From Salifodinibacter halophilus (lineage in GTDB: Bacteria > Pseudomonadota > Gammaproteobacteria > Nevskiales > Salinisphaeraceae): DNA of 64,000 nt. The DNA lies in NCBI GenBank assembly GCA_012999515.1, contig JABEEB010000001.1:1054001-1118000 (forward strand), given 5' to 3'. The translations under genes were made by a program, and so were the position numbers. This document shows, piece by piece, positions 26,894-36,581 of the stretch (positions within the stretch are counted from its first letter, which is position 1; each line of letters opens with the position of its first letter). The notes beneath the pieces are model-generated. The model ran no database searches. It was not told the origin of the DNA and saw only the letters and a list, made by a program, of their open reading frames with translations.

Positions 26894-29065
26894 ATGCCTG
26901 AGTACGTGGCGCAGCACGGGCTGCAGATCGGTCGGCCGCTATACGAGTTGCTGGAACATGCCCTGCCCGGCACGGGTGTCGACTCGGACGTATTCTGGCG
27001 CACCCTCGCTGACTTGGTCGCCCAATTCACGGATCGCAATGCCGCGCTGATCGATCGCCGCCACGACATCCAACAATCGCTAGACGACTGGCATCGCGAA
27101 CACCGCGGGGGAAAACCAAACCGCGCGGCATACGAAACATTGCTTAAAGAGCTCGGCTATATCACCGAAGGTGCGCCGGAGTTCGAAATCTCGACGACAA
27201 ACGTCGACCCCGAAATAAGCCAATTGCCGGGCCCACAACTGGTCGTGCCGGTAACCAACGCCCGTTTCGCGCTAAACGCCGCCAACGCACGCTGGGGTAG
27301 CTTATTCGACGCGTTGTACGGCGCCGACTTAATCGCGGAGACGGATGGCGCCGAGAAAAGCGTTTCCTACAACCCGAAACGGGGCGAGAAAGTATTCGCC
27401 TGGGCCGCGGGCTTTCTCGACGAGGCATTTCCGCTCAACGGCGTTTCACACCACGACGCACAGGCCTACCAGATCGCGGACGGCGCGTTGGTCGTAACGA
27501 CACACAATGGCCAGGCGGGACTTGCCGATCCAGCACAGCTCGCCGGGTATCAGGGGGCACCAGGCGCGCCCGATGTCGTCTTACTGGTCAATCACGGCCT
27601 ACATGTTGAAATCCAGATCGACGGCAGCCACCCCGTTGGCCAGTCGCATCCAGCCAACGTCAAGGATGTGGTCACAGAAGCCGCCATCAGCACCATCGAG
27701 GACTTCGAAGATTCGGTCGCTGCGGTCGACGCTGAGGACAAAGCACTTGTCTACAGCAACTGGCTGGGCCTGATGAAAGGCGATCTGACCGAAACCGTCA
27801 GCAAAGGCGACGACTCGTTTACCCGCCGCCTGGCCGCTGACCGCACATATATAACGCCCGACAGCTCGACGCTAAAACTGCCCGGACGGAGCTTGATGCT
27901 AGCCAGAAACGTGGGGCATCTCATGACCACGCCGGCGGTTCTGGATAGCGATGGCAACGAAATATATGAGGGCATACTCGACGCATTGTGCACGGCCGCG
28001 ATCGGCATACACGATCTGGCCGGTAACGGCCCGCATACCAACAGCCGCGCCGGCAGTCTCTACATCGTCAAACCCAAAATGCACGGCCCGGAAGAAGTCG
28101 AGTTCACATGCGATTTGTTTACGCGCGTGGAACAACATCTCGGGCTCGAGACCAACACGCTCAAGGTCGGCGTCATGGACGAAGAACGTCGCACCTCGAT
28201 CAACCTAGGGGCCTGCATCCACGCCGCACGCGAGCGCTTGATTTTCATCAATACGGGCTTCCTGGATCGAACCGGCGACGAAATACACACTTCGATGCAA
28301 GCCGGACCGATGGTGCCCAAGGGCGAGATGAAATCCACGCCGTGGCTCACGGCCTACGAAAATAACAACGTCGATACCGGGCTAGCCGTGGGCCTGCGAG
28401 GCCGTGCCCAAATCGGCAAAGGCATGTGGCCAGCCCCGGACAACCTGGCCGCCATGATGGCGTCGAAGATCGGCCACCCGGAAGCGGGGGCCAACACCGC
28501 GTGGGTGCCGTCACCGACGGCGGCCACACTGCACGCCATCCACTACCATCGTTGCGATGTGTCCGCCCGTCAAAATGAACTCACCGAGCGGCGCGGCCAT
28601 TATCACGACGACCTGCTGACCATACCGCTGCTGGACCGCGAGCTGACCGACGACGAGATTCAAAAAGAGCTCGACAATAACTGCCAAGGCATCCTCGGCT
28701 ATGTGGTTCGCTGGATCGACCAGGGCGTCGGCTGTTCCAAGGTGCCCGACATCACCGATACACCGCTAATGGAAGACCGAGCGACCTGTCGTATCTCGTC
28801 ACAACATGTTGCCAACTGGCTCCATCACGGCATTGCCGACCGGCAACAGATCGAGGACACACTCCAGCGGATGGCCGCCGTAGTCGACCGCCAGAACGCT
28901 GATGATCCGGCTTACCGACCGATGGCCGATGATTTCGAGGCCTCGATCGCTTTCCAGGCCGCACGCGATTTGATCTTCAAGGGACTGAATTCGCCCAGCG
29001 GCTATACCGAGCCGGCGCTACATATGCGACGGCTGCAGCGGAAAGCCGCCGACCGCGCGAGTTGA
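26894..29065 (+). CDS. glcB: Malate synthase G
   Basis: The 723-residue protein condenses glyoxylate with acetyl-CoA to malate and has the usual length of the monomeric G isoform. Conserved regions include [27 protein letters not shown] at the start and [24 protein letters not shown]. Later come [19 protein letters not shown] with active-site acidic residues, [11 protein letters not shown], and [37 protein letters not shown] 26894 follows GAGGAG at 26882-26887. Placed in the purine locus, it is a second exit for the glyoxylate made by AllA. Confidence 0.97.
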   Translation: MPEYVAQHGLQIGRPLYELLEHALPGTGVDSDVFWRTLADLVAQFTDRNAALIDRRHDIQQSLDDWHREHRGGKPNRAAYETLLKELGYITEGAPEFEISTTNVDPEISQLPGPQLVVPVTNARFALNAANARWGSLFDALYGADLIAETDGAEKSVSYNPKRGEKVFAWAAGFLDEAFPLNGVSHHDAQAYQIADGALVVTTHNGQAGLADPAQLAGYQGAPGAPDVVLLVNHGLHVEIQIDGSHPVGQSHPANVKDVVTEAAISTIEDFEDSVAAVDAEDKALVYSNWLGLMKGDLTETVSKGDDSFTRRLAADRTYITPDSSTLKLPGRSLMLARNVGHLMTTPAVLDSDGNEIYEGILDALCTAAIGIHDLAGNGPHTNSRAGSLYIVKPKMHGPEEVEFTCDLFTRVEQHLGLETNTLKVGVMDEERRTSINLGACIHAARERLIFINTGFLDRTGDEIHTSMQAGPMVPKGEMKSTPWLTAYENNNVDTGLAVGLRGRAQIGKGMWPAPDNLAAMMASKIGHPEAGANTAWVPSPTAATLHAIHYHRCDVSARQNELTERRGHYHDDLLTIPLLDRELTDDEIQKELDNNCQGILGYVVRWIDQGVGCSKVPDITDTPLMEDRATCRISSQHVANWLHHGIADRQQIEDTLQRMAAVVDRQNADDPAYRPMADDFEASIAFQAARDLIFKGLNSPSGYTEPALHMRRLQRKAADRAS

Positions 29066-29233
29066 CCCCTGCTTTCGGTCGCCAGGCACCGGTGGCAGCG
29101 ATTGAACGTCACGAGTTCGTGTGAAATCGGCTGATAAAAACAGCCGGTTCGCCACGGCGCCGTCGCGGCACGGTCGCTGACGGCCCGGGCGTTCTAGCTG
29201 CGCACGCCACGTTTACACATTATTGGAGCCGAC
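29066..29233. other. glcB-to-reductase intergenic gap with hairpin
   Basis: The gap holds a hairpin with the 6-bp core CGGCTG/CAGCCG, extended by A-T and wobble pairs (29125-29149, loop ATAAAAA). There is no T-run, so it may be a weak terminator or an attenuator. I see no gene. Confidence 0.35.
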
Positions 29234-30193
29234 ATGCCGCTTACGGGCTGTTTTCTGGATACAGGCACCCTGCCCGGTGCCCTGGACTGGGCTGGGCTGA
29301 CCGCAAGCCTCGACAACTGGCACTGGCACCACAACACAGCGCCCGACGATCTAGCCGCTCGGCTTAGCGATGTCGACGTCGCCGTGACCAACAAGATTGT
29401 GCTCGATGCCAATACGCTGGCCGCCCCCCCCCACCTGAAACTGGTCGGCATCGCGGCTACCGGCATCAATAATATTGACAAGACTGCCGCCCGACAGCAC
29501 GGCATCGACGTCGTCAACGTCACCAATTACGCCACCGAATCGGTCTGCCAGCAGGTCTTTGCCTTCATTCTGGCGCGGGCATCGCGGGTTACCGATTACG
29601 ACCAGCTGGTCAAAACCGGTGGCTGGACTGAATCGGAGTTTTTCTGCCGGATGGCATATCCAGTGGAACAGATCGCCGATCAAACGCTGGTCATCGTGGG
29701 CGGCGGCGACATCGGCAACGCTGTGGCCGCCGCGGGACGCGGCTTCGGTATGCGGGTTGTATTCGCCGAGCGCCCCGGCGCGGACACCGTGCGTGCAGAT
29801 CGTCTGGCGTTCAACGAGGCCCTAGCCGAAGCGGACGCGCTCAGCCTCCACTGCCCGCTAACCGATGCGACCCGCGATTTGATCGACGCCGACGCACTCG
29901 CACGCATGAAGTCGACAGCCATGGTCATCAATACGGCACGCGGCGGGCTAATCAATGCGTCCGCGTTGGCCAACGCACTGCGTGCCGGTGAAATTGGCAG
30001 TGCGGCGATCGACGTGCTCGACGCCGAACCACCGCCCGCGACCCATCCACTATTGGCCGGCGATATCCCGAACCTGACCATCAATCCGCACGTCGGCTGG
30101 GCCAGTCAGACAGCGCGCCAGCGTGTGCTCGATCAACTCACGGCCAAGATTACGGCGTTCACCCGCGGCGAATCATTGACGACAGTCAACTAA
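29234..30193 (+). CDS. D-2-hydroxyacid dehydrogenase (hydroxypyruvate/glyoxylate reductase-like)
   Basis: The 319-residue protein is an NAD(P)-dependent D-2-hydroxyacid dehydrogenase close to glycerate dehydrogenase/HprA. It has GIAATGINNIDKTAARQHGIDVVNV at the start, NYATESVCQQVFAFIL, and a Rossmann core LVIVGGGDIGNAVAAAGRGFGM. The catalytic Arg/Glu/His set follows in MVINTARGGLIN, DVLDAEPPP and NPHVGW. After malate synthase G it probably reduces glyoxylate or hydroxypyruvate. Poly-C tract 29424-29432 (nine C) lies in the early coding region and could be slippage-prone. Confidence 0.9.
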   Translation: MPLTGCFLDTGTLPGALDWAGLTASLDNWHWHHNTAPDDLAARLSDVDVAVTNKIVLDANTLAAPPHLKLVGIAATGINNIDKTAARQHGIDVVNVTNYATESVCQQVFAFILARASRVTDYDQLVKTGGWTESEFFCRMAYPVEQIADQTLVIVGGGDIGNAVAAAGRGFGMRVVFAERPGADTVRADRLAFNEALAEADALSLHCPLTDATRDLIDADALARMKSTAMVINTARGGLINASALANALRAGEIGSAAIDVLDAEPPPATHPLLAGDIPNLTINPHVGWASQTARQRVLDQLTAKITAFTRGESLTTVN

Positions 30194-30311
30194 ACCACAT
30201 GCACGGTGCCAACCAATCTCAAGCGAAGTCGGCCACTCGCGGCTTGTGAGCCAGCTGCGCGATCACCGGGGCCACAACGCGGCTACGCTCCTTATGCGCG
30301 GGGGCTATGTT

Positions 30312-30920
30312 TTAATCCCGGCGCCAAATGACCAGCCGATTATTCGCTGGCATGTCGATTCGCGCAGTGGATGTTAAGCCAGCGTGACCGGCCAGCTCAT
30401 CCAGCTCGGCGAGTTCGCGCACGCCCATGGCCGCGTCCTGCGCACGCAGCGCGCGATCGAAGCGTTCGTTGCCAGTCGCCGGCGGGCCTTCCGCGGCATC
30501 GAAAAACGGGCCGTAAAGACAAAACACACCAGCGGCGGCCAGATGGGTGCCAGCGCCCGCGAATAAAGCCTCGACCGCGTTCCAATCCATAATATGGGCG
30601 ACGTTGGCCGCAAACACGGCGTCGTATACATCGTCTGGCCACCGTTGTCGCACATCAAGCGCCAACGGCGTGGGCAGATGCTGCGCACTCAGACTCCGGT
30701 CGTCGGCAATTGCGGCCGCGAGTCGACGGACATGTCCAGGTGCTTCGCTGGTCTGCCAGCGCGTTGCGGGTAAGTGGTGCGCGGCATAGCGGGCATGAGT
30801 GGCATCACCGGCGCCGACCTCGAGTACCGAGGCTGCACTATGCAACCAAGGCAACAACGCCTCGAAAATCGGACGCTTGTTGCGCTCGGCCGCGCTGGAA
30901 TCGCCAATGCCTTCAGTCAT
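30312..30920 (-). CDS. DUF938-family methyltransferase-like protein
   Basis: The 202-residue protein has a class-I SAM methyltransferase fold, with ASVLEVGAGDATHARYAAHHLP as the SAM-binding motif. The DUF938 hallmarks RNKRPIFEALLPWLHSAASVLEVGAG, ANVAHIMDWNAVEALFAGAG and LYGPFFDA are present. The substrate of this widespread family is unknown. It lies six bases downstream of the O-methyltransferase gene on the same strand, so the two are probably cotranscribed. Confidence 0.88.
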   Translation of the reverse strand: MTEGIGDSSAAERNKRPIFEALLPWLHSAASVLEVGAGDATHARYAAHHLPATRWQTSEAPGHVRRLAAAIADDRSLSAQHLPTPLALDVRQRWPDDVYDAVFAANVAHIMDWNAVEALFAGAGTHLAAAGVFCLYGPFFDAAEGPPATGNERFDRALRAQDAAMGVRELAELDELAGHAGLTSTARIDMPANNRLVIWRRD

Positions 30921-30926
30921 GGTTAG

Positions 30927-31571
30927 TTACAACACACGCGCCAGCGTCAAACCGTCGCCGACCGGCAGCACGCTCAAATCGATACGCGCATCGGCGTGCA
31001 AATGCCGGTTGAACGCCCGGATGGCTTCGGTATTGGCATCATCATAGCGCGGATCCTCAGCTTGGCCATGCCACAGTGTGTTGTCAGCCAGAATGAGTCC
31101 GCCCGGCCGAACCAGCCGCAGACAACGCTCGTAGTAGTCGATATAGCCAACCTTGTCGGCGTCGATCAGGGCCATATCGTAGGTCTTCTCGTGGCCCGCA
31201 TTAAGTTCGCGATCCAACATCGCCAGCGCTTTATCGATGACGAGCTCGATCCGATCCGACAACCCGGCTTCTGCCCAAGACGATCGCGCGCGCTCCGTGA
31301 TCGCCGGATCACTATCGCAGGCCAGCAGCCGGCCATCCGAGCCGAGCGCGTCGGCAAGCCAAAGCGCCGAGTAACCGGCGAACACGCCGAGCTCCAATGC
31401 CTGCCGTGCACCGATTAGTCGGGCTAGAAAGTAGATCTGTTGGCCCTGTTCGGGATCGATCTGCAGATTGGCACGGCCCGCGGCCTCGGTTGTTTGTCGA
31501 TTGGCAGCCGCAGCTGCCGATTCACGCACGCCTATGCTTCTAAGATAAGCCACTGTGCTGTTATTAACCAT
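30927..31571 (-). CDS. SAM-dependent O-methyltransferase (class I)
   Basis: The 214-residue protein resembles caffeoyl-CoA/catechol O-methyltransferases. It has LEL-type motif I (QALELGVFAGYSALWLADALG), AEAGLSDRIELVIDKALAML, and MALIDADKVGYIDYYERCLRLVRPGGLILADNTLW with the metal-binding aspartates. Substrate is unknown. It is upstream of the DUF938 gene and divergent from the cpdA-like gene by 50 bp. Confidence 0.9.
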   Translation of the reverse strand: MVNNSTVAYLRSIGVRESAAAAANRQTTEAAGRANLQIDPEQGQQIYFLARLIGARQALELGVFAGYSALWLADALGSDGRLLACDSDPAITERARSSWAEAGLSDRIELVIDKALAMLDRELNAGHEKTYDMALIDADKVGYIDYYERCLRLVRPGGLILADNTLWHGQAEDPRYDDANTEAIRAFNRHLHADARIDLSVLPVGDGLTLARVL

Positions 31572-31621
31572 AGAATGGAACCTATTTGACGCGCTGCCAC
31601 GAAACCCGTTCGAAACACGTC

Positions 31622-32395
31622 ATGGCGAAACAGATCCTCCATATTACCGATCCACACCTGGTTGGCGAACCCGGCGCCACATTGCACGGCTGGCGCGTTC
31701 ATGATGCATTCGAGACCGTGCTGGCCGATGCCCTGGCGTTCGCACCAAATGCCGACGCCCTGGTTCTTGGCGGCGATCTGGTCGATGACGCATCAACGAT
31801 GGGTTATCGCCGGCTCAACGAGCGGCTGGCGCCACTTACCATGCCAGTGCTCGCGATCGCCGGTAACCACGAGTCTCCGGATGGCATGGCCCGCGAACTG
31901 ACCAGCACGACCGTACACGGACGAATCGATCTCGGCGACTGGGTACTCACCGGACTAAACAGCCACCGCCCCGATTCCCAGGCCGGCCGGCTCGGTACCA
32001 CACAGATCGCCGCGCTAGCACGCGAACTCGCCGACGACCCACGCCCGCACGCCCTGTTCGTCCATCATCCGGGATGGGCGATCGGCAGTGCGTGGCAGGA
32101 TGCCATCGGTCTGGCGGATCGCGACGCACTGGCCGCAGTCGTGGCCGACGCGCCTAACGCGCGGGCGCTGGTCTGCGGCCACGCGCACCAAGCCGGGTCC
32201 AAATCATTGCCCGGCGCCACCGGTTTTCTGACGGCTTCCACCATGCGCCAATTCAAGCCAGGCGCCACAGCGTTTACCGAGGACCATGCTCGGGCGCCTG
32301 GATATCGCGTGCTGACCCTCGACAGCAATGGTCACGTGTCCAGTACGCATCGCCGTGTTGCCGCAGCCTGGGCCGCATTCGTGGATGCCAATTAA
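31622..32395 (+). CDS. cpdA: Metallophosphoesterase, probable 3',5'-cyclic-AMP phosphodiesterase CpdA
   Basis: The 257-residue calcineurin-like phosphoesterase carries all family metal motifs in order: ITDPHLVG (residues 7-14), LGGDLVDD, AGNHE, FVHHPGW and CGHAHQ. E. coli CpdA (about 275 residues) is the best-known relative and hydrolyses cAMP, but other nucleotide phosphodiesterases share the pattern. ATG 31622 is chosen because it starts directly before the first metal motif at the usual spacing; the longer frame begins at 31586. Confidence 0.88.
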   Translation: MAKQILHITDPHLVGEPGATLHGWRVHDAFETVLADALAFAPNADALVLGGDLVDDASTMGYRRLNERLAPLTMPVLAIAGNHESPDGMARELTSTTVHGRIDLGDWVLTGLNSHRPDSQAGRLGTTQIAALARELADDPRPHALFVHHPGWAIGSAWQDAIGLADRDALAAVVADAPNARALVCGHAHQAGSKSLPGATGFLTASTMRQFKPGATAFTEDHARAPGYRVLTLDSNGHVSSTHRRVAAAWAAFVDAN

Positions 32396-32753
32396 ACGCC
32401 TGTTTTCGACGCCCGAATTAACAAACAGGTGTAAAAAATTGAGCGCACTCGAAAAAAGCGGTTAGTGCACAAAACCTGTGGATAACATTGTGGACAACAT
32501 CCGCATGAGTCGCCTGTGTAGTTATCAATCAGCGGTTTGCGCACACAGGATAGTTTGTAACCAGTTTGAAATTAAAATTTAAAATCAATAACTTAACGAA
32601 CAACCCGGGCTTCAGCCCTGATCCGGATGGCCAGCGAGACCTCTGCACTCGGCGCCTGTGCATAAGCTGTTCTGTCAAGCATTTTTTTCACCGATTTACA
32701 TGCTGCGAACCTGGCCCCGGTCGACGCTTATCGAACGGTGTTAGATTAACGAC
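32396..32753. other. Intergenic region with DnaA-box cluster and AT-rich tract
   Basis: This 358-bp gap before thiD contains three strong DnaA-box matches, all read on the minus strand: TTATCCACA (32477-32485), TTGTCCACA (32489-32497) and TTATGCACA (32657-32665). A one-mismatch box TTTTACACC lies at 32428-32436. Between them lies an AT-rich stretch at about 32566-32598. This resembles an initiator-binding or origin-like region. The neighbours are not dnaA, dnaN, rpmH or mnmG, so oriC identity is unproven. The thiD promoter is presumably also here. Confidence 0.55.
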
Positions 32754-33524
32754 ATGACAAGGCCGACCGTTCTCATTTGCGCCGGGCACGATCCAAGCGG
32801 CGGCGCCGGTATCCAAGCCGATATCGAGGCCGTCGCGGCTCTCGGCGGTCACGCCACAACAGTGATCACAACACTGACCGACCAGGACACGTCCGACGTA
32901 CACGCCACGCTGACCGTCGACGACACGTTCTTTACCCGGGCCGTGGGCACCCTATGTGCGGACATGCCGCCAACCGCGATCAAAACCGGCGTACTGGCCA
33001 GCGTCGCGCAAATCGAACGCGTATGCGCTATCAAACACACACATCCCGATGCGCCGCTGGTTATCGACCCGGTGCTGGCAGCGGCCGGCGGCGGACGACT
33101 GGCCGACGACAGCATTGGCTACGCCCTAGTCCGACGCTTGATGCCCGCAGCCGATTTGGTCACGCCCAATCTCCTCGAGGCCCGGCGACTGACCGATGCC
33201 GATGCCGGCGCCGAAACATGTGCCCATGAGCTAGCCGAACTCGGCACCAGCGCGCTGGTCACCGGTGGTGACACGGACGACGCCGTTTCCGTACTCGCCA
33301 CCCCGGCCGGGGACGTGACACATTTTCACCATGAGCAGCTCGCCGGTGGTCCATTCCACGGCTCTGGCTGCACGTTGGCCAGCGCGATCGCGACCCAACT
33401 CGCCCACGGGCAACCACTAAACGCGGCTATCGAAAGCGCAGCAGCCTATGTCCACGCCTGCCTAGCGCGTGCCGACTGTCCGGGTCACGGTCAACCATTA
33501 CCGGAGCGCATACAATCATGTTAG
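32754..33524 (+). CDS. thiD: Hydroxymethylpyrimidine/phosphomethylpyrimidine kinase ThiD
   Basis: The 256-residue ribokinase-fold protein phosphorylates HMP and HMP-phosphate in thiamine biosynthesis. CAGHDPSGGAGIQADIEAVAALG is the N-terminal substrate motif. DPVLAAAGGGRLADD, TPNLLEARRL and the anion-hole GPFHGSGCTLASAIA with the catalytic aspartate-position cysteine complete the family pattern. It overlaps thiE by seven bases. Confidence 0.96.
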   Translation: MTRPTVLICAGHDPSGGAGIQADIEAVAALGGHATTVITTLTDQDTSDVHATLTVDDTFFTRAVGTLCADMPPTAIKTGVLASVAQIERVCAIKHTHPDAPLVIDPVLAAAGGGRLADDSIGYALVRRLMPAADLVTPNLLEARRLTDADAGAETCAHELAELGTSALVTGGDTDDAVSVLATPAGDVTHFHHEQLAGGPFHGSGCTLASAIATQLAHGQPLNAAIESAAAYVHACLARADCPGHGQPLPERIQSC

Positions 33525-34147
33525 CCGCAATGCGTGGCGTCTACGCCATCTACGATCGATCCACACTGGCCGACGATGCGCTGGCAAGTGTGGATGCCGT
33601 GCTCGAAGCGGGTGTGACGTGGCTGCAATATCGCGACAAACGCACCGGTGCTCCCGATCCCACGCTCGCGCGCCGACTCGCCGATACTGCACACGCGGCC
33701 GGCGTCGGATTTATTGTCAACGACGACTGGCGCCTGGCACTGGATATCGGCGCTGACGGCGTTCATCTCGGCACGGCCGACGGCGACTGCCGGACCGCGC
33801 GTGCGGCGCTCGGCCCCGATGCCGTCATCGGCGCTAGTTGCCAATCCTCGATCGAGCGCGGCCGCGCAGCCCTGGAAGCCGGCGCCAGCTACTTGAGCTT
33901 CGGACGTTTTTTCACCTCCGAAACCAAACCCGACGCGCCGCCAGCCGATCCAGGTGTGCTCGGCCAGGCGCGCGCGCTTGGCCACCCGATCGTGACCATC
34001 GGCGGGATCGATGCATCCAACGCATCCACGCTGATCGAAGCCGGCGCCGACGCCGTGGCGGTCTCAGGCGCGATTTTCCGCAGCACTGAGCCAGCGGCTG
34101 AAGCGCGCAAACTCGTCGCATTATTTGACCCGCCTCAGCCAAATTAA
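33518..34147 (+). CDS. thiE: Thiamine-phosphate synthase ThiE
   Basis: The 209-residue TIM-barrel enzyme joins HMP-PP with thiazole phosphate. It has WLQYRDKRTGAPDPTLARRLADTA, FIVNDDWRLALDIGADGVHLG, IGASCQS, SYLSFGRFFTSETKPDAPP and VTIGGIDASNASTLIEAGADAVAV. The start overlaps thiD, so the two are coupled. A second, degenerate ThiE-like domain occurs in the Nudix fusion at 57546-58535. Confidence 0.96.
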   Translation: MLAAMRGVYAIYDRSTLADDALASVDAVLEAGVTWLQYRDKRTGAPDPTLARRLADTAHAAGVGFIVNDDWRLALDIGADGVHLGTADGDCRTARAALGPDAVIGASCQSSIERGRAALEAGASYLSFGRFFTSETKPDAPPADPGVLGQARALGHPIVTIGGIDASNASTLIEAGADAVAVSGAIFRSTEPAAEARKLVALFDPPQPN

Positions 34148-34269
34148 TCGGCCCGGCTAGCTCGGTGGCGCTACTCACAGCCGACCTTGTCGCGCTGACC
34201 TCGCCCGATATTGGCACGCTGACTTAAAATCGGGCGGTCAAGCCCAATACTGTTCCGGAGTTCGACTCG

Positions 34270-35583
34270 ATGAGCCACGATTTCAGCCCACCCGGCCCAC
34301 ATTCACAGGCGTTATTCGAGCGCGCGTGCGAAGTCATGCCCGGCGGCGTCAATTCTCCGGCGCGGACGTTCAACGCCGTCGGCGGCAGCCCTGTTTTCAT
34401 GGATCGTGCCGAGGGCGCACATATCTTTGACGTCGACGGCAACGCCTATATCGACTACGTCGGTTCTTTCGGGCCAATGATCCTGGGCCACGCCGATCCA
34501 ACCACGGTCGCGGCGGTACAGAACCAAGCCGCCAAAGGCCTGTCGTTCGGTGCGCCGACGGGCCTGGAAACCGAGCTCGCCGAACTGATCCGCGACATGA
34601 TCGACTCGGTCGAATCGGTGCGCATGGTCAACTCCGGCACCGAGGCTACAACCACTGCCGTCAGGTTGGCGCGCGGTGCGACTGGCCGCAACAAGATCGT
34701 GAAATTCGCCGGTAATTACCACGGCCACGTCGACCCATTACTGGTCAGCGCCGGCTCGGGGGCACTGACGCTCGGCATTCCTGGCTCGCCGGGCGTCCCC
34801 GAAGCCGTGGTCGCCGACACACTGGTGGCCACTTATAACGATCTGGCCTCGGTTGAAGCCGCCTTCGCCGAACACGGCGACGACATCGCTGGCATCATCG
34901 TCGAGCCAGTGGCCGGCAACATGAACTGTGTGCCGCCGGTCGACGGCTTTCTGGCAGGCTTGCGCGGTCTGTGCGACCGCTACGGCGCGGCACTCATCTT
35001 CGACGAGGTTATGACCGGGTTTCGGGTGCACCCAGCTGGCGCTCAAGCATATTTCGGCGTCACACCCGACATCACAGCGCTCGGCAAGATTGTTGGTGGC
35101 GGCATGCCAGTGGGCGCGGTTGGTGGCTCGAAAGCCATCATGGAATCGCTGGCGCCGGCCGGATCAGTCTATCAAGCCGGCACACTGGCCGGGCATCCCC
35201 TGGGCATGGCCGCGGGTATCGCCACGCTGCAACAAATCCGCGACCACGACGTGCACGCCGCGATCGAGCCGAACATCACGCGTTTGCTGGCCGGCTTGGA
35301 ACAACGTGCCGCCAACGCTGGCGTAGCATTGACCACCCAGCGCGTGGGCGCAATGTTCGGACTGTTTTTCACCACCGAAGATGCGGTGACCCGCTTCGAA
35401 CAGGTCGCGGCCTGTGATACCGAGGCTTTCGCGCGTTTCTTCCATACGCTGCTGGCCGAGGGTGTCTATCTTGCGCCCTCGGCGTTCGAGGCCGGCTTCA
35501 TGTCACGCGCCCACGACAACACCATCATCGACCGGACATTGGCTGCCGCCGAGCCGGCATTCGCGGCCGCTGCCCGGCGTTAA
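34270..35583 (+). CDS. hemL: Glutamate-1-semialdehyde 2,1-aminomutase HemL
   Basis: The 437-residue fold-I PLP enzyme makes 5-aminolevulinate in the C5 tetrapyrrole pathway. It has [20 protein letters not shown] at the start, the [19 protein letters not shown] motif, [32 protein letters not shown], and [16 protein letters not shown] with the PLP lysine. Length is normal. The thiD-thiE-hemL order is common in gammaproteobacteria. Confidence 0.97.
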   Translation: MSHDFSPPGPHSQALFERACEVMPGGVNSPARTFNAVGGSPVFMDRAEGAHIFDVDGNAYIDYVGSFGPMILGHADPTTVAAVQNQAAKGLSFGAPTGLETELAELIRDMIDSVESVRMVNSGTEATTTAVRLARGATGRNKIVKFAGNYHGHVDPLLVSAGSGALTLGIPGSPGVPEAVVADTLVATYNDLASVEAAFAEHGDDIAGIIVEPVAGNMNCVPPVDGFLAGLRGLCDRYGAALIFDEVMTGFRVHPAGAQAYFGVTPDITALGKIVGGGMPVGAVGGSKAIMESLAPAGSVYQAGTLAGHPLGMAAGIATLQQIRDHDVHAAIEPNITRLLAGLEQRAANAGVALTTQRVGAMFGLFFTTEDAVTRFEQVAACDTEAFARFFHTLLAEGVYLAPSAFEAGFMSRAHDNTIIDRTLAAAEPAFAAAARR

Positions 35584-35617
35584 CGCGTCCCAGTCCACCA
35601 ACCAACAGGCAATCATC

Positions 35618-36574
35618 TTGGCCAGATCGAAACGTAGCGGAATCAAGCAGCCGGGTTTTTTAACCCGCATGCGCGCGAGCCTTAATCGCGGCAATTCGTG
35701 GCTGACTTATGATTTGCGCAATCTCTTGCCAGGCGAGACCATCGATCAAGACGCGCTCGATGAGCTCGAAGCCCGGCTGTTGACCGCCGACATGGGCGTA
35801 GACGCCACGAGTCGCATCATGGAGCGCGTTCAAAGCCTATACGACGGTGGCCGCATCACGTCACGCAAACAACTCGCCAGCGCTCTGAAAGAGCCGATGA
35901 GTGACGTCCTGAAACCGGTGGAACAGCCGCTGAACGTCGAGCGCGAATCCGGCCCATTCGTCATGCTGGTCACGGGCGTTAACGGTGTCGGCAAGACCAC
36001 AACGATCGGCAAATTGGCTCGCAAATACGTCGATGCTGGCTACAGCGTCATGCTCGCCGCCGGCGATACATTTCGGGCCGCCGCCGTCGAACAACTCCAG
36101 GAATGGGGTGAGCAAAACGGCGTATCGGTCGTCGCCCAGGGGACAGGCGCCGATGCTGCGTCGGTCGCATTCGATGCCTATGCGCGGGCCGCGGCGCAAG
36201 GTGTCGACGTGCTAATCGCCGATACAGCCGGCCGGCTGCACACCCAGGACAACCTCATGGGCGAGCTGGCCAAGGTCAAACGCGTACTCGGCAAGCAGGA
36301 CACAACCGCACCGCACGAGACCATGCTGGTTGTCGACGCGACTACCGGCGGCAACGCCTTGGCCCAGGCACGCTCGTTCCACGATAGCATCGGTCTCACT
36401 GGACTGACGGTGACCAAACTCGATGGCACAGCGGCAGGCGGTGTAATTTTCGCGATCGCGGAAACAATGGCACTGCCGATCCGGTTTATCGGCATTGGTG
36501 AAACAACCGAAGACCTCGACGTATTCGATGCCGAGCGTTTCGTCGACGCTGTATTCAGCGACCGATCGGCCTGA
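35618..36574 (+). CDS. ftsY: Signal recognition particle receptor FtsY
   Basis: The 318-residue SRP receptor GTPase delivers ribosome-nascent chains to the membrane. The N domain is followed by the G domain with GVNGVGKTTTIGKLARKY (G1), AGDTFRAAAVEQLQ, IADTAGRLHTQDNLM and VTKLDGTAAGGVI. The start is taken as TTG 35618, with AGG at 35607-35609; ATG 35669 is the next option. The long acidic A domain of E. coli FtsY is missing, leaving only a short basic N-terminus. It is followed by ftsE after seven bases. Confidence 0.95.
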   Translation: MARSKRSGIKQPGFLTRMRASLNRGNSWLTYDLRNLLPGETIDQDALDELEARLLTADMGVDATSRIMERVQSLYDGGRITSRKQLASALKEPMSDVLKPVEQPLNVERESGPFVMLVTGVNGVGKTTTIGKLARKYVDAGYSVMLAAGDTFRAAAVEQLQEWGEQNGVSVVAQGTGADAASVAFDAYARAAAQGVDVLIADTAGRLHTQDNLMGELAKVKRVLGKQDTTAPHETMLVVDATTGGNALAQARSFHDSIGLTGLTVTKLDGTAAGGVIFAIAETMALPIRFIGIGETTEDLDVFDAERFVDAVFSDRSA

Positions 36575-36581
36575 CCGACGT

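Noticed and set aside
26557-26901. 114-residue open frame between guaD and glcB
   Set aside because: No ribosome site, no recognisable family, overlaps the glcB start in another frame.
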